A DNA stretch of 23,738 nucleotides from Myxococcales bacterium (lineage in GTDB: Bacteria > Myxococcota > Bradymonadia > REDH01): the NCBI GenBank assembly GCA_018970625.1, contig JAGWVZ010000005.1, positions 1-23,738 on the forward strand, read 5' to 3'. The notes under the pieces were generated by a model. The model was not told where the DNA came from and did no database searches. It saw only the letters and a program-made list of their open reading frames with translations. Position numbers and translations under genes: made by a program. The stretch's first letter is position 1; the number at the start of each line of letters is the position of its first letter. Positions 23,170-23,738 of this stretch are shown piece by piece.

Positions 23170-23738
23170 CTAGAAGGTGGCAATTCCGGGCAGCGAGCGG
23201 CAGCAGTAACCCCAGTTGGACTCCTGCGTGCGCGCGTCGACGTTCACTGGCAGGACCGAGCAGGGTGCATCGCGTGCCGTACCCATGGCCGTGCTTCCGT
23301 TGAAGCCTCCCAGCCACGCCAAACCACGGAAGGGGTAGCCCTTGTTGCACAGCAGGATGAACTCCTGATGGCTGCACAGCTCAGAGCCGTAGTTGACCGC
23401 ACACTCGGTGGACGCCTGCAAATACGACATTTTCGTGAGCGTGCTACCAATCTCACGCACGCAGATGCTCATGGGGATATCTGAGAAGATGACCGGGGTG
23501 GTTCCGGTAGGGCACCGATACTCAGGTGGCGCCGGTGTGCCAGGCGCGCCGTTGCACACGTGACGCGTGGTGGTGCCATCACTGACCGAGGTACCGCCAT
23601 AGAGGCAAACCGTTGACGTTCCCACCGTCACCGAGGTGCCAGCGGGTCCGGTGGGTCCGGTAGCGCCGGTAGCCCCAATCGGCCCTTGTGCTCCTGTGGG
23701 TCCAGTGGGTCCCGCAGGTCCGATGGGTCCGGTTGCAC
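23170..23738 (-). CDS. collagen-like protein with Cys-rich C-terminal domain, 3' part only
   Basis: The frame enters from the right edge on the minus strand and ends at TAG 23170-23172, with at least 188 residues visible. The first ~33 residues are uninterrupted Gly-X-Y triplets (e.g. TGPIGPAGPTGPTG, GATGATGPTGPAG), rich in Pro and Thr, as in bacterial collagen-like proteins that form triple helices on surfaces. A globular C-terminal part of about 150 residues follows with some ten cysteines (VCLYGG, RHVCNG, YRCPTG, SICVRE, STECAV, LCSHQEF, LLCNKG, APCSV, YCCRS) and short Trp/Gly motifs (AWLGGFNG, SNWGYCC). It could act as a trimerisation or ligand-binding head. The start, signal peptide and most of the collagen repeat lie beyond the window; the GTG at 23631 is not a start. 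Likely exported; function unknown. Confidence 0.8.
   Translation of the reverse strand, partial: ATGPIGPAGPTGPTGAQGPIGATGATGPTGPAGTSVTVGTSTVCLYGGTSVSDGTTTRHVCNGAPGTPAPPEYRCPTGTTPVIFSDIPMSICVREIGSTLTKMSYLQASTECAVNYGSELCSHQEFILLCNKGYPFRGLAWLGGFNGSTAMGTARDAPCSVLPVNVDARTQESNWGYCCRSLPGIATF
23632..23737 (-). repeat. Gly-X-Y triplet repeat (9-base periodicity)
   Basis: On the plus strand the region reads as repeated ggtccx-type 9-mers (ggtccggtg, ggtccagtg, ggtccgatg), the complement of GGA-CCC-ACx codons. It runs to the window edge, so its full length is unknown. Confidence 0.9.

Overview
This is a GC-rich chromosomal window with housekeeping and lineage-specific genes interleaved. It looks like a deltaproteobacterial relative (Myxococcota, or Bradymonadales-like). 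The grounds are a Ser/Thr kinase with the HRDVSPSN catalytic loop and a DUF4388/PATAN-type tail, a lipoprotein made of thrombospondin type-3 repeats plus disulfide-rich C-x5-C-x5-C-x4-C modules, a collagen-like surface protein and an Omp85-type barrel. This placement comes from gene content only. I saw no rRNA, tRNA, CRISPR array, IS element or phage gene.

Layout: (1) 1-350, 3' end of a DUF309-like gene. (2) 456-4470, transketolase followed after 7 bases by an Omp85/BamA-TamA-like outer-membrane protein, very probably one transcript; then 4579-7338, a multidomain Ser/Thr kinase. (3) 7435-11117 on the minus strand, a 1000-aa TPR plus dynamin-like GTPase fusion whose stop overlaps the start of a lipoprotein gene (ATGA). 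(4) 11118-11458, the longest gene-free stretch, a divergent control region. (5) 11459-12154, a stand-alone protein resembling the N-terminal nuclease domain of type IIG/HsdR restriction enzymes but without the E-x-K catalytic pair; then a DUF4081-like GNAT acetyltransferase. (6) 13342-14706 minus, cystathionine beta-synthase with two CBS domains, divergent from the repeat lipoprotein (14952-17282) and a zinc-ribbon membrane protein. (7) 18200-19866 minus, panB-panC pantothenate genes with overlapping stop and start. (8) 20066-22119, a coiled-coil lipoprotein and citrate synthase. (9) 22185-23042 minus, GTP cyclohydrolase IB (folE2), then the 3' end of a collagen-like protein running off the window.

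Metabolic genes cover the pentose phosphate pathway, the TCA cycle, transsulfuration/cysteine synthesis, pantothenate/CoA and folate. The remaining genes mostly concern the envelope (Omp85 barrel, three lipoproteins, zinc-ribbon membrane protein, collagen-like protein) or signalling and membrane dynamics (kinase, dynamin-like fusion). The two most unusual items are the TPR-dynamin fusion with its coupled lipoprotein and the catalytically dead restriction-like domain transcribed divergently from it. Several genes are preceded by a shared pattern, TTGnnn, a 17-18 base spacer, then TAnnnn (usually TAG), about 25-55 bases before the start codon, which suggests a common housekeeping promoter form.
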